Origin: Fuerstiella marisgermanici
GTDB lineage: Bacteria > Planctomycetota > Planctomycetia > Planctomycetales > Planctomycetaceae
Direction of reading: 5' to 3'
NCBI RefSeq assembly: GCF_001983935.1
Contig: NZ_CP017641.1
Coordinates: 5,799,001-5,863,000 of the forward strand
Length of the DNA stretch: 64,000 nucleotides
Part shown: in pieces, positions 54,138-63,374 of the stretch
How positions within the stretch are numbered: position 1 is the first letter of the stretch
How the letters are laid out: each line of letters begins with the position of its first letter
Program-made: the position numbers and the translations under genes
Notes under the pieces: model-generated
Told to the model about the DNA's origin: nothing
Database searches by the model: none
The model's input: only the letters and a program-made list of their open reading frames with translations

Positions 54138-57100
54138 ATGTCAACGTCTGCACGAGGTGTGAAAGAAGTTCTGGACGAAGAACTTCACGAGATTCGAAAA
54201 CGGCGCTACCGCAGCGGGATGTGGTCTAAGGAACAGGACGAAGAGATCACGGACGAACAACTGAAGAGCGAGCTGACGGGCATGGCGCTTTCCGGCGGTG
54301 GAGTACGTTCGGCCGCGTTGAATTTGGGGCTGATTCAGTCGTTTTACTCTGCCGGCCGCATGAAACTGGTCGACTACCTGTCCACCGTTTCCGGCGGCGG
54401 CTATGCAGGGGCACTGCTGTCCACAGAATCAGCGACGGACCGCGACGGCGTCAACTGGGGGCCCAAAGATGGTCGCAACCGGTTGAGCATTGAATCGGAA
54501 TCGAAACACGGCCAGCCTTCGCGCATTTACGAAATCGCTCTGCACGGTCGCCGCATGGGCGACCTGCTGAAGATGCTCAGCCGCCATCTGTTTGGCTGGG
54601 TACTGACGCTTGCCTTCTTGCTGAGCGGACTAACAGCAATTGCCGCAGTTCTGGCTTGGATGATGCGCCTGTCATCGAGCGCGAATTCGATGGTGTTTCT
54701 GCAGGAGCTGGGATTCACCGGCGACATTCCACGCGCATACTTCCCGATGTTTCTGGCCGCCATATTTTGGGGATTCGCGCTGATCCTGACGGTCGTTAGC
54801 CGCGCTTTGGGCTGGCAGATGCCTCCAACCACGCGATTTAGCTATCTGGTATTGCTTGGTACGTTTGTGCTCGGGACTGTCACCATTTTGGGAATGGGCC
54901 AGGTGGCGATGACCGACTTAGTCACGATTGGCAGTATGCCGAAGGCATGGGAAACTGCGTTAAATAACGTCTTCAACGTTACGAGTACCATTCTTGGTGC
55001 CCTGTTCGCCGTCGTCATTGCGCCGTACCTGATGCCGACCAAACTACTGGAGAGTGGTGCCAAGAAGAACAATTTGCTTCAAAAAGCCGTGTTTAATGTC
55101 GCGGGGTACGGCGTATTGATTGGGACTCCAGTCATGTTTTTCTACGTGCTCTCGGCCGAAAACCTTTCTGGCACGCACGACAAACGCGCGGAAGACGGAT
55201 TACTGGTGCGAAACAACCTGCGGAATTTTCGTGAGTTCGCCGGCATGCTGAAGACCCGTTACGGCGAAGCGGCTGCGGCAGACGGAGACCGAACCGAGCA
55301 GGCCATTTGGAAGGCCATTCAATCGATCGAATCCGAAACTGAAAACGGGGGCAGCATCGAGGAATGGATTCGCAAAGAGGACGCTCGAATTAAGGAATAT
55401 ATGCAACTGGGATTCGTTGAACGCTGGATTGACTTCGGAACCAGTCGGCTTTTGCAGCATGGCGATGGCGAATTCCACAAACGCCTGCGGAAGCGGGCAC
55501 GGTTGAATCTGCTGCAAACCCAATTCGCCAATGCAATTACTGCGCGCTGCCTGAGTGACCCGGGGCTGTTTGGCTTTACGCTCAACCATGGCCGGCGCGG
55601 AATTGTCAGCGGCTCGGTGGAAGTAGGACTGCCAGGCAGCGATCCGGTCGGAAAAATGGACTTCTCGATGCGTCGTGGGGGACAAATCAACGGGCCCAAC
55701 ACGCTGCTGATTGATGGCGAGCCCTTCGAATCGGAACTCACGAGTCGCTGGCTGGTCGCGGACGAAAACCGTTGGGAAGAGCTGATGCTGGCTGCGTACG
55801 CCCTTGAAGGTGCCAAGGTGCAGGGCGAATGGCTATTAAGAGATCTGACGTCGCCCGTTCCATTTCGGTATTCGAGTCCAAAGCAGACTTCAACAGAGGC
55901 AGAGGAAAACAGTTGGTGGCGAGCAGCACTTGCGGCAGCGCAGGCCTTTTCGTCCAAATCGGTTAATAACACTTCCGACGCGCAGCCTGGCGCATCTGAC
56001 AGCATTGCTGATGCAGCAGAACTGCCGAACGAATCGGATGCCGCGGTTTCACCAGCACTTGTCCGGTTTCGAAAAGCGGTGCCGGGACTCAGCGGTGGAA
56101 CACGCGGCGAAGAACTGGCGTGGTTGCAGACGAAGCTCGGCGATGAAATTAAGCGAGTTACGGAGAAGTTGGGCGCCGATGTCGATCCGGAACTCACAGA
56201 GCGATATGTGTCGTGGCTGACGACGAAAAAACATGAACTCGACCGCCTGCTGACCACCACACGCCGCGCCAACTGGACGTTACTTTGCGCCAGATACCCG
56301 AAATTCTTCTCCGGACCGGACGTGATTTACGCAACCCACGTGAACAGCTTCGATCAGTCCAGCCGGCTGACGATCGCGGGCTACGCGTTCCTGACTTTTG
56401 TCATCCTTGGGCTGGTCACCAACCTGAACACCAGCTGCCTGCACGGTGTCTACCGAGACGAACTGGCTGCCATCTGGCTGCGTGATCCGGCAGTGCGAAT
56501 CAAAGACCTGGATTCTTGTGCGTCGGGCGGACCGTTCCATCTGATTAACTGTACGCTGAATCATCTGAGCACCCTTGATGATCCGGATCCCGAACAACGA
56601 TCGCGTTTCGTGTTCAGTTATCGTTTTTGTGGCAGCAAGTTGACCGGCTACCGCGAAACGGAACTTTACCAAAACGGCGACACCACCGTTGCAGACGCGA
56701 TGGCGATTTCCGGAGCGGCCGTGACGACGTCCAGCGCCAGCAATCTGATGTACAAGCTCGTACTACTGCTAACGAATTTCCGACTGGGCCAGTGGGTTCG
56801 CAACCCGGCTCATTACAAACAGGAGCATTATTGGCCGTCTCCTTTGCGGTCGATCATCAGCCTGCTGTGGAATCCGCAGGAACGCCCATTTTGTTTTCTA
56901 AGCGACGGTGGCCATTTGGACAACACGGGACTTGCCAGTTTGCTGGAACGTCGCTGCCGGTTAATGATTTTGGGCGATGCCAGCTACGATCCTGATTTCC
57001 AGTTCGAAGATCTCAGACGCGTGCTGCAATGCGCCCGCGGCAAGTATCATGTTGAATTCGAAAGGTTGGATCCGCTGGTCGCGTCAAAGGACCGCATCAA

Positions 57101-58028
57101 CTCAGAATGGCACATTCTGGATGAATTAAGGCCGGACGAAAATGGCGTCAGCCCGCGACACTTTGTTGCGTTGCGTGTGAAGTATCCGGAACCCAACGTT
57201 CCTGACGGCATGCTGATTATCGCGAAGTCGACGATGACTGGTGATGAACCCATGGATCTTGTGGAACTGAAACGCAGCCGCGACGCTTTTCCGCATGACC
57301 CGACCTCCAATCAGTTTCTTCCACCGGAACAGTTCGAATCGTATGTGATCCTGGGGCGACATATTGGAAACCAGATCCTGGACTTCTTCGAAGACCTGCC
57401 ACCACTACCGGGCGACTCAAGCGATGCCGAGCCTGCCAGCGGTGTGCCAACGGATCTGGTTCCCGATGGCTGGCGAGGACCTTCAGCTCAGGCGGCCGTT
57501 GCTGCAGCGGAAGAAACACAAACGATCGACAACGAAAAGGACGGCGATTCCCATCAAAGCGTTGATGACGCGACACCTCATGATGACACCGAAACTGGCG
57601 ACGCGGTGCCTGACGAGGCAGAGGATGTTGAGGCGGCCGAGGCGCCGGAGGTTCCCGCGAGCTCTGATGTATTTACAGCACGAGTTCTACTGGCGGACGA
57701 CCCGCCGTTTACTGCCGAGACCGTCGACATCGCGTGCGGTTTGATTTCTGCGTGGCTGACGTCACCGTTTGACACCGACGACACCAGCGTGCTGGAAGAG
57801 GTATCCCAATGGGCTCGCACAAATTCCGCGAATGCTGAGAAGCCGCTCCGTGATCGCATAAGCCGTCGTCTGATCGAAGCAGTTCAAACGCACAGCGACA
57901 GGATTGCCGCGTCCAACATAGCTCAGTTAGAATTCCTAAGAATGCTGCATTGTCTTGGCGAACGAAAGCTGGCTGGTTTTAGCGACGCCGTCCAAACCCT
58001 GTCGACAATGTCCAGCGTCAACGCTTAG
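54138..58028 (+). CDS. Large membrane patatin-like phospholipase
   Basis: 1296 residues from ATG 54138 (a TTG at 54114 is less likely). Oxyanion loop GMALSGGGVRSAALNLGLI and nucleophile YLSTVSGGGYAGALL (Ser85; first Gly of GxSxG is Thr) form one half of a patatin/cPLA2-type site. Asp923 in FLSDGGHLDNTGL gives the catalytic Asp, 838 residues later. Between them are about five membrane segments (about 150-340), a soluble domain of about 400 residues and a further span near 745-765. The last 200 residues are acidic and then helical. It probably acts on membrane lipids from the cytoplasmic face; no substrate is known. Confidence 0.75.
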   Translation: MSTSARGVKEVLDEELHEIRKRRYRSGMWSKEQDEEITDEQLKSELTGMALSGGGVRSAALNLGLIQSFYSAGRMKLVDYLSTVSGGGYAGALLSTESATDRDGVNWGPKDGRNRLSIESESKHGQPSRIYEIALHGRRMGDLLKMLSRHLFGWVLTLAFLLSGLTAIAAVLAWMMRLSSSANSMVFLQELGFTGDIPRAYFPMFLAAIFWGFALILTVVSRALGWQMPPTTRFSYLVLLGTFVLGTVTILGMGQVAMTDLVTIGSMPKAWETALNNVFNVTSTILGALFAVVIAPYLMPTKLLESGAKKNNLLQKAVFNVAGYGVLIGTPVMFFYVLSAENLSGTHDKRAEDGLLVRNNLRNFREFAGMLKTRYGEAAAADGDRTEQAIWKAIQSIESETENGGSIEEWIRKEDARIKEYMQLGFVERWIDFGTSRLLQHGDGEFHKRLRKRARLNLLQTQFANAITARCLSDPGLFGFTLNHGRRGIVSGSVEVGLPGSDPVGKMDFSMRRGGQINGPNTLLIDGEPFESELTSRWLVADENRWEELMLAAYALEGAKVQGEWLLRDLTSPVPFRYSSPKQTSTEAEENSWWRAALAAAQAFSSKSVNNTSDAQPGASDSIADAAELPNESDAAVSPALVRFRKAVPGLSGGTRGEELAWLQTKLGDEIKRVTEKLGADVDPELTERYVSWLTTKKHELDRLLTTTRRANWTLLCARYPKFFSGPDVIYATHVNSFDQSSRLTIAGYAFLTFVILGLVTNLNTSCLHGVYRDELAAIWLRDPAVRIKDLDSCASGGPFHLINCTLNHLSTLDDPDPEQRSRFVFSYRFCGSKLTGYRETELYQNGDTTVADAMAISGAAVTTSSASNLMYKLVLLLTNFRLGQWVRNPAHYKQEHYWPSPLRSIISLLWNPQERPFCFLSDGGHLDNTGLASLLERRCRLMILGDASYDPDFQFEDLRRVLQCARGKYHVEFERLDPLVASKDRINSEWHILDELRPDENGVSPRHFVALRVKYPEPNVPDGMLIIAKSTMTGDEPMDLVELKRSRDAFPHDPTSNQFLPPEQFESYVILGRHIGNQILDFFEDLPPLPGDSSDAEPASGVPTDLVPDGWRGPSAQAAVAAAEETQTIDNEKDGDSHQSVDDATPHDDTETGDAVPDEAEDVEAAEAPEVPASSDVFTARVLLADDPPFTAETVDIACGLISAWLTSPFDTDDTSVLEEVSQWARTNSANAEKPLRDRISRRLIEAVQTHSDRIAASNIAQLEFLRMLHCLGERKLAGFSDAVQTLSTMSSVNA

Positions 58029-58061
58029 ATTTCGCGTCGTGGTGACATAGATAAGACCTGT

Positions 58062-58814
58062 ATGCAGTGGATTGACAAGAAGCGACTTCGCAGCGAATTG
58101 CTGGCCGGAACATTCCTGAACCTGGGTTCGCCAACCGCCATTGAAATCGCGGCCGACACAGGTTTTGACTGGCTATTAATCGATCTCGAACACGGATCCG
58201 GAACCGAAGCCGACCTGCGCAATATGCTGCTGGCCTGCCGTGACTCAAACGCCGCGCCGATTGTCCGAATTCGATCGGTCGATGCAGACATGGTGAAGTT
58301 TGTGATGGACAGCGGCGCGGCGGGGATCATGTTCCCGTACGTCAGTTCAGTCGAAGAAGCCAGGCGAGCCGTGGACTGCATGAAGTATCCGCCGCAGGGA
58401 AGCCGCGGAGTGGCAGGCGCCATTCGAGCGACCAACTTTGGGCGAGATTGGAAGCAATACTTCGAAGAAGCAAGCAACAACAGCCTCGTCGTTGTGCAAA
58501 TCGAAACGCCGGAAGCAGTCGAAGCGGCGGCAGACATTGCTGCCATTGACGGAGTGGATGTGTTGTTTGTCGGACCGCTGGATCTGTCGGTGAATCTCGG
58601 CTGCCCCGGCGACTTCAGCCCGCCGCACTTTGTGGAAGCCTTGCAGAAAGTGGTTGCCTCATGCAACGACAATGGCAAAACGGCTGGCATCCTGACCAAG
58701 CCGGGCTTTGAACAGCAGCACAAAGACCTTGGGTTTCGTTTCGTGGCTGTCGGCTCGGATTCACTGGCAGTCGTCAACGGAATGCAACAGAACCTTGCGG
58801 CATTGCGACAGTGA
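58062..58814 (+). CDS. HpcH/HpaI-family aldolase
   Basis: 250 residues. Class II aldolases of this family cleave hydroxy-oxo acids such as 4-hydroxy-2-oxoheptanedioate to pyruvate or related 2-oxo acids and an aldehyde. The fold motifs are visible: GFDWLLIDLEHGSGT (with catalytic or metal-linked Glu and His), PIVRIRS, DSGAAGIMFPYVSS, GSRGVAGA, QIETPEAVEAA (metal-binding Glu) and VLFVGPLDLSVNLG (metal Asp). The substrate is not determined by sequence. It begins 34 bp after the patatin gene, on the same strand; the link is probably only positional. Confidence 0.87.
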   Translation: MQWIDKKRLRSELLAGTFLNLGSPTAIEIAADTGFDWLLIDLEHGSGTEADLRNMLLACRDSNAAPIVRIRSVDADMVKFVMDSGAAGIMFPYVSSVEEARRAVDCMKYPPQGSRGVAGAIRATNFGRDWKQYFEEASNNSLVVVQIETPEAVEAAADIAAIDGVDVLFVGPLDLSVNLGCPGDFSPPHFVEALQKVVASCNDNGKTAGILTKPGFEQQHKDLGFRFVAVGSDSLAVVNGMQQNLAALRQ

Positions 58815-58900
58815 TTGCACAAGCAAACGTTTCCGACCGCTGAGTGACGCTCATACCACGCCAACACAGCGGCGAGACTTGTTCGGTTTGGATGGCGTGG

Positions 58901-60520
58901 CTAGCGGTTCAGTTCACTTAGCCGCACTTCGTGTTGCAAACGCAGGTTGTCGTCCAGGTCTCGGATCGAAAGGGTGATCTGAGGATCTTTCTGGTCCCAG
59001 TCGACTGCAATCACGCCGAAATTTTCCTTGTGATATGTCGTCGGCAGCGCTCGGAAGCTGTTCTTTGTCGGCGTGCCTCGCGGATGGAGTTGATTCAGGC
59101 TGCTGGAAGTAAAGTCGTACAGTCGATACGGAGCGCCTTCGTTGATGGCTGACAGTTCTGACCAGTGTCGGTCACCACTGATGAAAATCACTCCGTTGGC
59201 TTCGGTGCTGGTCAGCAGATCCAGCATTCGTTGGCGTTCGCGAGGGAGATTCGACCACGTTTCCTGACCAGCGTCTTCGGCAAGAAACTGAATGCCGCTG
59301 GCGATGATCCGCAACTCAGCAGGTTGTCGAAGCTGTTCTCCCAGCCATTTCCATTGAGCCTCACCCAGCATCGTTTTCGTAGGATCGTCGTCTGGAATCC
59401 ACGAACCGCCGACTCGCTTCTCACCGCGTTTTAACGGCGAACGAAAATAGCGTGTGTCCAACAGAATGACCTGCACTCGCTGGCCGTTCGGGCCGAACAT
59501 TTGAGTGTCATAAACGCCAGGTCGTTTTCGCGACGCGCTGTCGGCGGAACGCTGCCAGAAGTCTTCGAAAACCTGCTCAGACTCCTCACGCTTCGAATAG
59601 TCCGCCCCACCATCGTTGACGCCGTAGTCGTGGTCGTCCCACGTGGCCAGCGTCGGACAAGTCTTTTGCAACTGATTGAAACCAGCATCAGCCGCCAGTT
59701 TTGCGTACTTGGCTCGCAACACATCCATGTCCTCGGTGTCACCGTAGATGTTGTCACCCAGGAAGACGAATAAATCAGGTTGGCTGTCGACAATCGTGCG
59801 CAGGATCGGCATTGGCCTGTCCTGCTTGATGCAGGAACCAAACAAAATGCGACTCAACGGTTGCTCGGCATCCCGCGATGCAAGTGCCTCTCGAATCGCG
59901 CCTGCAACCTGGTCGGCCAGTTTCTGATATCCAACCGGTTTGAAGTGAACGTCGCCCGGTTGAGTAAACAAATTCGCTTCGAAGGTGCGGCTCAGTTTGT
60001 TCAGGTCGTTGATGCGTACGCCGTGCTTCTGCATCACGCGAGCAGCGACGTCGTTGTACTTCAGATCATCATTCCGCTTGCGACCGGCTTCGCCTTCAGG
60101 CACAACGGTTGTGCTGGCCCAGACCAACGTCGCACCGGTGCTCTTCAGCTTTGTGACCAACTCGTCCAGATTTTGCTCGTACTTTTCCAGCGTTGTGGTC
60201 AACGTGCCACGAACTTTGTCTCGCCGCCCCTGGTTCTTCGATTCAGGGTGCCGATAACACAGATCCCACAGTCCCCAATTGAAGTGGACCACGTCCCACT
60301 TCGTATCGCCCAGCCAGCGGTCCAGCTTTTGTAATCCGGTGCCAGTGTGTTGAGCGTTCCCTTTGTTATGAACAACGTTGGCTTCGTCCTCCATCAGCTT
60401 CACAACATGCGGCGTGTAGCCCAGCGAAATAGAATCGCCGATAATCAGCACGTTGGGTTTGTCTGCAGCAGCGGGGCTGACCGCCATTGCAAGGGCGATA
60501 AAACTCGTCAGGAACTTCAT
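58901..60520 (-). CDS. Exported SGNH-hydrolase/PhoD-phosphatase fusion
   Basis: 539 residues with a signal peptide (about 1-19). An SGNH/GDSL hydrolase domain (about 22-215) starts with LIIGDSISLGY (Ser30), and GDVHFKPVGYQ carries the Asp/His pair. From about 222 a PhoD-like metallophosphatase follows: ILFGSCIKQDRPMP, FVFLGDNIYGDTEDM, TWDDHDYGVNDGG and ISGDRHWSELS. Two hydrolases with separate active sites are thus joined: an esterase-type and a phosphodiesterase/monoesterase-type. The protein should act in the periplasm. Its ATG overlaps the stop of the preceding beta-propeller gene (ATGA). Confidence 0.88.
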   Translation of the reverse strand: MKFLTSFIALAMAVSPAAADKPNVLIIGDSISLGYTPHVVKLMEDEANVVHNKGNAQHTGTGLQKLDRWLGDTKWDVVHFNWGLWDLCYRHPESKNQGRRDKVRGTLTTTLEKYEQNLDELVTKLKSTGATLVWASTTVVPEGEAGRKRNDDLKYNDVAARVMQKHGVRINDLNKLSRTFEANLFTQPGDVHFKPVGYQKLADQVAGAIREALASRDAEQPLSRILFGSCIKQDRPMPILRTIVDSQPDLFVFLGDNIYGDTEDMDVLRAKYAKLAADAGFNQLQKTCPTLATWDDHDYGVNDGGADYSKREESEQVFEDFWQRSADSASRKRPGVYDTQMFGPNGQRVQVILLDTRYFRSPLKRGEKRVGGSWIPDDDPTKTMLGEAQWKWLGEQLRQPAELRIIASGIQFLAEDAGQETWSNLPRERQRMLDLLTSTEANGVIFISGDRHWSELSAINEGAPYRLYDFTSSSLNQLHPRGTPTKNSFRALPTTYHKENFGVIAVDWDQKDPQITLSIRDLDDNLRLQHEVRLSELNR

Positions 60521-61491
60521 CGTAGCACCTTCTTCACAGGCTTGCCGTCCATTGTGAGGATCTGCGAATTGGTCAACGAGTTGCCAAAGCGTTCGAAGTC
60601 CTTGAACGTCCAGACGACCCTTTTCTGGCGATCAACTTCGATCAACTGCGGGTTCTTCGGCCCTGCGTGACAGTTGCCGATGAGAACATTGCCACCCGGC
60701 AGCACCTGCAGCGATGTCACCCACGCCAGTTGAATACCGGGTAAGTCTTCTTGATGAATACTCCAAACATCCTGACCAGCCGGAGTCACTTCAATAATCC
60801 CGTGGCCGTTACCGGTGCTGATCAGAGTGTTGCCGTTCTTCAACCGAATCGCGCTAAAGCACTGATTTCCAAAAGCTTCCACGCCGTGCCCATTGGCTCG
60901 GTCGCGACCGAATAGCGGGACGTTGTATTCCCAGACGACTTTTCCGCTGGGATCATATTCGCGCACGGCCCCGTCGCTTTCATGACAAGCGAGGTAGTTG
61001 CCCGTATCGAGTTTGCGAACCAAACGAGTGTCGTGATGAGCGCTCGGGTGTTCCACCTTGAGCGGGATTGTTGTGACAACATTGTTCTGCAGGTCGAGTT
61101 CCAAAATTCGCGCGCGGCCCGATTCCACAACCATCGTATTGCCATTTTCCAGCCGCTGAAAAGCGTGAATTTCGATTCGTCGTCCTTCATTGCCCGGCGC
61201 AGTTTTTGCTTCGTATTCCCATACGACGGCGTCAGTCTTCGGATTCACTTCCAGCACATGAGTCCATGAATCCTGAAACAGGACGTTGCCATTCGCGAGC
61301 ACATGCAGATCGTGCAGCGGCCCGATTTTGCGTTCCCATGCGACGGTGCCATCTTCACTAATGATGGCGATGGTCTGCTTCGACGAATCCGCCGCGATAA
61401 ATTTTCGAGCTGGCGCGTCAGCGGCAGTCGCGAGTTCCGCGAACGGGGCCAGCAGAAGAGCGAGACATAAAACAGTGAATTGCCGGTGCAT
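60517..61491 (-). CDS. Exported beta-propeller (PQQ/arylsulfotransferase-like) protein
   Basis: 324 residues from the ATG at 61491; ATG 61503 is an alternative. Signal peptide FTVLCLALLLAPFAELATA. Repeated blade units such as LHDLHVLANGNVLFQD, AFQRLENGNTMVVESG, IRLKNGNTLISTGNGHG and LQVLPGGNVLIGN indicate a propeller of about six blades, of the type in PQQ-like and arylsulfotransferase-related proteins. No catalytic His set of arylsulfotransferases was recognised, so a binding role is possible. It is the first gene of an operon with the SGNH/PhoD fusion (4-bp overlap), so both likely share a substrate. Confidence 0.78.
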   Translation of the reverse strand: MHRQFTVLCLALLLAPFAELATAADAPARKFIAADSSKQTIAIISEDGTVAWERKIGPLHDLHVLANGNVLFQDSWTHVLEVNPKTDAVVWEYEAKTAPGNEGRRIEIHAFQRLENGNTMVVESGRARILELDLQNNVVTTIPLKVEHPSAHHDTRLVRKLDTGNYLACHESDGAVREYDPSGKVVWEYNVPLFGRDRANGHGVEAFGNQCFSAIRLKNGNTLISTGNGHGIIEVTPAGQDVWSIHQEDLPGIQLAWVTSLQVLPGGNVLIGNCHAGPKNPQLIEVDRQKRVVWTFKDFERFGNSLTNSQILTMDGKPVKKVLR

Positions 61492-61799
61492 GCTTGGGAA
61501 CATCCTGAGTGGAGGAGAATGGCTTGGGACCGCAAATCTACGCAAATTGAACGCTGATAATCGCCTCGCGATTGCCGTCAGCAACCAACGAGAGCGGCAA
61601 CTTCAAATTTGAGCGTCAGCTCAGATCCGAGTTGATGGCCGGTGCCCTTATGTTGTGGGAGTTGGCTGGGTTTCACAAGTCCGCCAGACTAACAATTGAG
61701 CCGCCAGACTCGAAAAACACTTCGCGGGTTGGCATACTTTGGCGTTCGGCATCTCATACGGGCGAGACAACTTCAATCATCACGAACAGGAGAACAGAC
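61492..61799. promoter_or_regulatory. Divergent promoter region, beta-propeller and aldehyde dehydrogenase
   Basis: About 310 bp between divergent starts. AGGAG precedes the dehydrogenase ATG. No operator or clear -35/-10 pair was recognised and no gene-like frame is present. Confidence 0.4.
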
Positions 61800-63281
61800 A
61801 TGTCAATAGCTACCGAAACTGGTTCCTTCGCGGCTCCCGCTGTTCGGCAAACGGGGATCCTGATTGGCGACGAATGGCGACCGGCGGTCAGCGGCAAGAC
61901 CTTTAAAACGATTAACCCGGCCACGGAAGAAGTCATTTGCGAAGTCGCGGAAGGCGACAAAGAAGATGTCGACCTCGCGGTACATGCCGCTCGGTCTGCC
62001 TTCGAAAGCGGATCCTGGTCGAAGATGGATGCTCGGGATCGAGGTAGGCTGATGATGAAGCTGGCCGACTTGATGGAAGAAAATCTCGACGAACTCGCGG
62101 CACTGGAAACGCTGGACAACGGCAAACCCATCGGCGACGCTCGAGCCGCCGACCTTCCGCTGGCGATTGACTGCATCCGCTATTACGCTGGCTGGGCAGA
62201 CAAGATTCACGGCGACACCATTCCGGTTCGCGGTGATTACTTTTGTTATACACGCCGCGAACCGATCGGCGTGTGTGGGCAGATCATTCCGTGGAATTTC
62301 CCCATTCTAATGACGGCCTGGAAGTGGGGTCCGGCCCTGTCGATGGGCAACACCGTTGTGATGAAGCCTGCCGAACAAACACCGCTGACCTGTTTGCGAC
62401 TCGGCGAACTCGCATTAGAAGCAGGCTTTCCGCCAGGCGTGATTAACATTGTGCCAGGCTTCGGTCCGACGGCTGGAGCGGCCATCGTAAAGCACGGACT
62501 GGTCGACAAGATCGCGTTTACAGGCTCGGGCGAAACGGCTCAGCGAATCATGGTCGATGCGGCCACGACATTAAAACGCCTCACCTTCGAACTGGGCGGC
62601 AAGTCGCCCAACATCGTCTTTGCCGACGCTGATCTGGATGCCGCGATTGCCGGTGCTGAGTTCGGCTTGTTCTTCAATCAGGGCCAGTGCTGTTGTGCGG
62701 GCAGTCGATTGTTTGTGGAAGATTCGGTGCACGATGAATTTGTGGAACGAGTGGTCTCACGAGCCAGCCAGCGCGTACTGGGCAACCCATTCGACAGCGA
62801 GACGACTCAAGGGCCGCAGGTCGACAAGGATCAGTTCGACAAAATCATGCACTACATCGACAGCGGCAACAAGGAAGGCGCCGAATGTGTTACGGGCGGT
62901 CAGCGCGTCGGCAATCGCGGGTTCTTTATTGAGCCGACCGTGTTCACAAACGTCAACGATGACATGGCCATCGCGAAAGAAGAAATCTTCGGCCCGGTGA
63001 TGAGCATTCTGAAGTTCAGCGACATGAACGAAGCGATCAGCCGAGCCAACAACACCACATTCGGCCTCGCCGCCGCCGTGTGGACAAGCGACGTGAAGAA
63101 GGCTCACCAGATTGCCGCCAGTGTGCGAGCGGGAACCGTGTGGGTGAACTGCTATGACGTGTTCGACGCGGCAGCCCCGTTCGGCGGCTTCAAAATGAGT
63201 GGCATGGGTCGCGAACTGGGGCAGGCCGGTTTGCAAAACTATACGGAACTGAAAACCGTGACGATGGCTCTGGGTGATTAG
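61800..63281 (+). CDS. NAD(P)-dependent aldehyde dehydrogenase
   Basis: 493 residues from ATG 61800 with AGGAG 8 bases ahead; a longer frame from 61572 is not family-like. ALDH motifs in order: [38 protein letters not shown] (NAD loop), [20 protein letters not shown] with the general-base Glu, [14 protein letters not shown] with catalytic Cys298, and [10 protein letters not shown]. Length and motifs match class 1/2-like ALDHs. It oxidises aldehydes to acids; the physiological aldehyde is not given by sequence. Cytoplasmic, apparently monocistronic. Confidence 0.94.
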   Translation: MSIATETGSFAAPAVRQTGILIGDEWRPAVSGKTFKTINPATEEVICEVAEGDKEDVDLAVHAARSAFESGSWSKMDARDRGRLMMKLADLMEENLDELAALETLDNGKPIGDARAADLPLAIDCIRYYAGWADKIHGDTIPVRGDYFCYTRREPIGVCGQIIPWNFPILMTAWKWGPALSMGNTVVMKPAEQTPLTCLRLGELALEAGFPPGVINIVPGFGPTAGAAIVKHGLVDKIAFTGSGETAQRIMVDAATTLKRLTFELGGKSPNIVFADADLDAAIAGAEFGLFFNQGQCCCAGSRLFVEDSVHDEFVERVVSRASQRVLGNPFDSETTQGPQVDKDQFDKIMHYIDSGNKEGAECVTGGQRVGNRGFFIEPTVFTNVNDDMAIAKEEIFGPVMSILKFSDMNEAISRANNTTFGLAAAVWTSDVKKAHQIAASVRAGTVWVNCYDVFDAAAPFGGFKMSGMGRELGQAGLQNYTELKTVTMALGD

Positions 63282-63374
63282 GACGACGGGAAAGAGCCCA
63301 AAGCGAATGTAATCCCAGTACCGTTGGTAGTCACAGATCGAAAACGCGGAGGGGAGGGCGAATCCTGAGGACGC

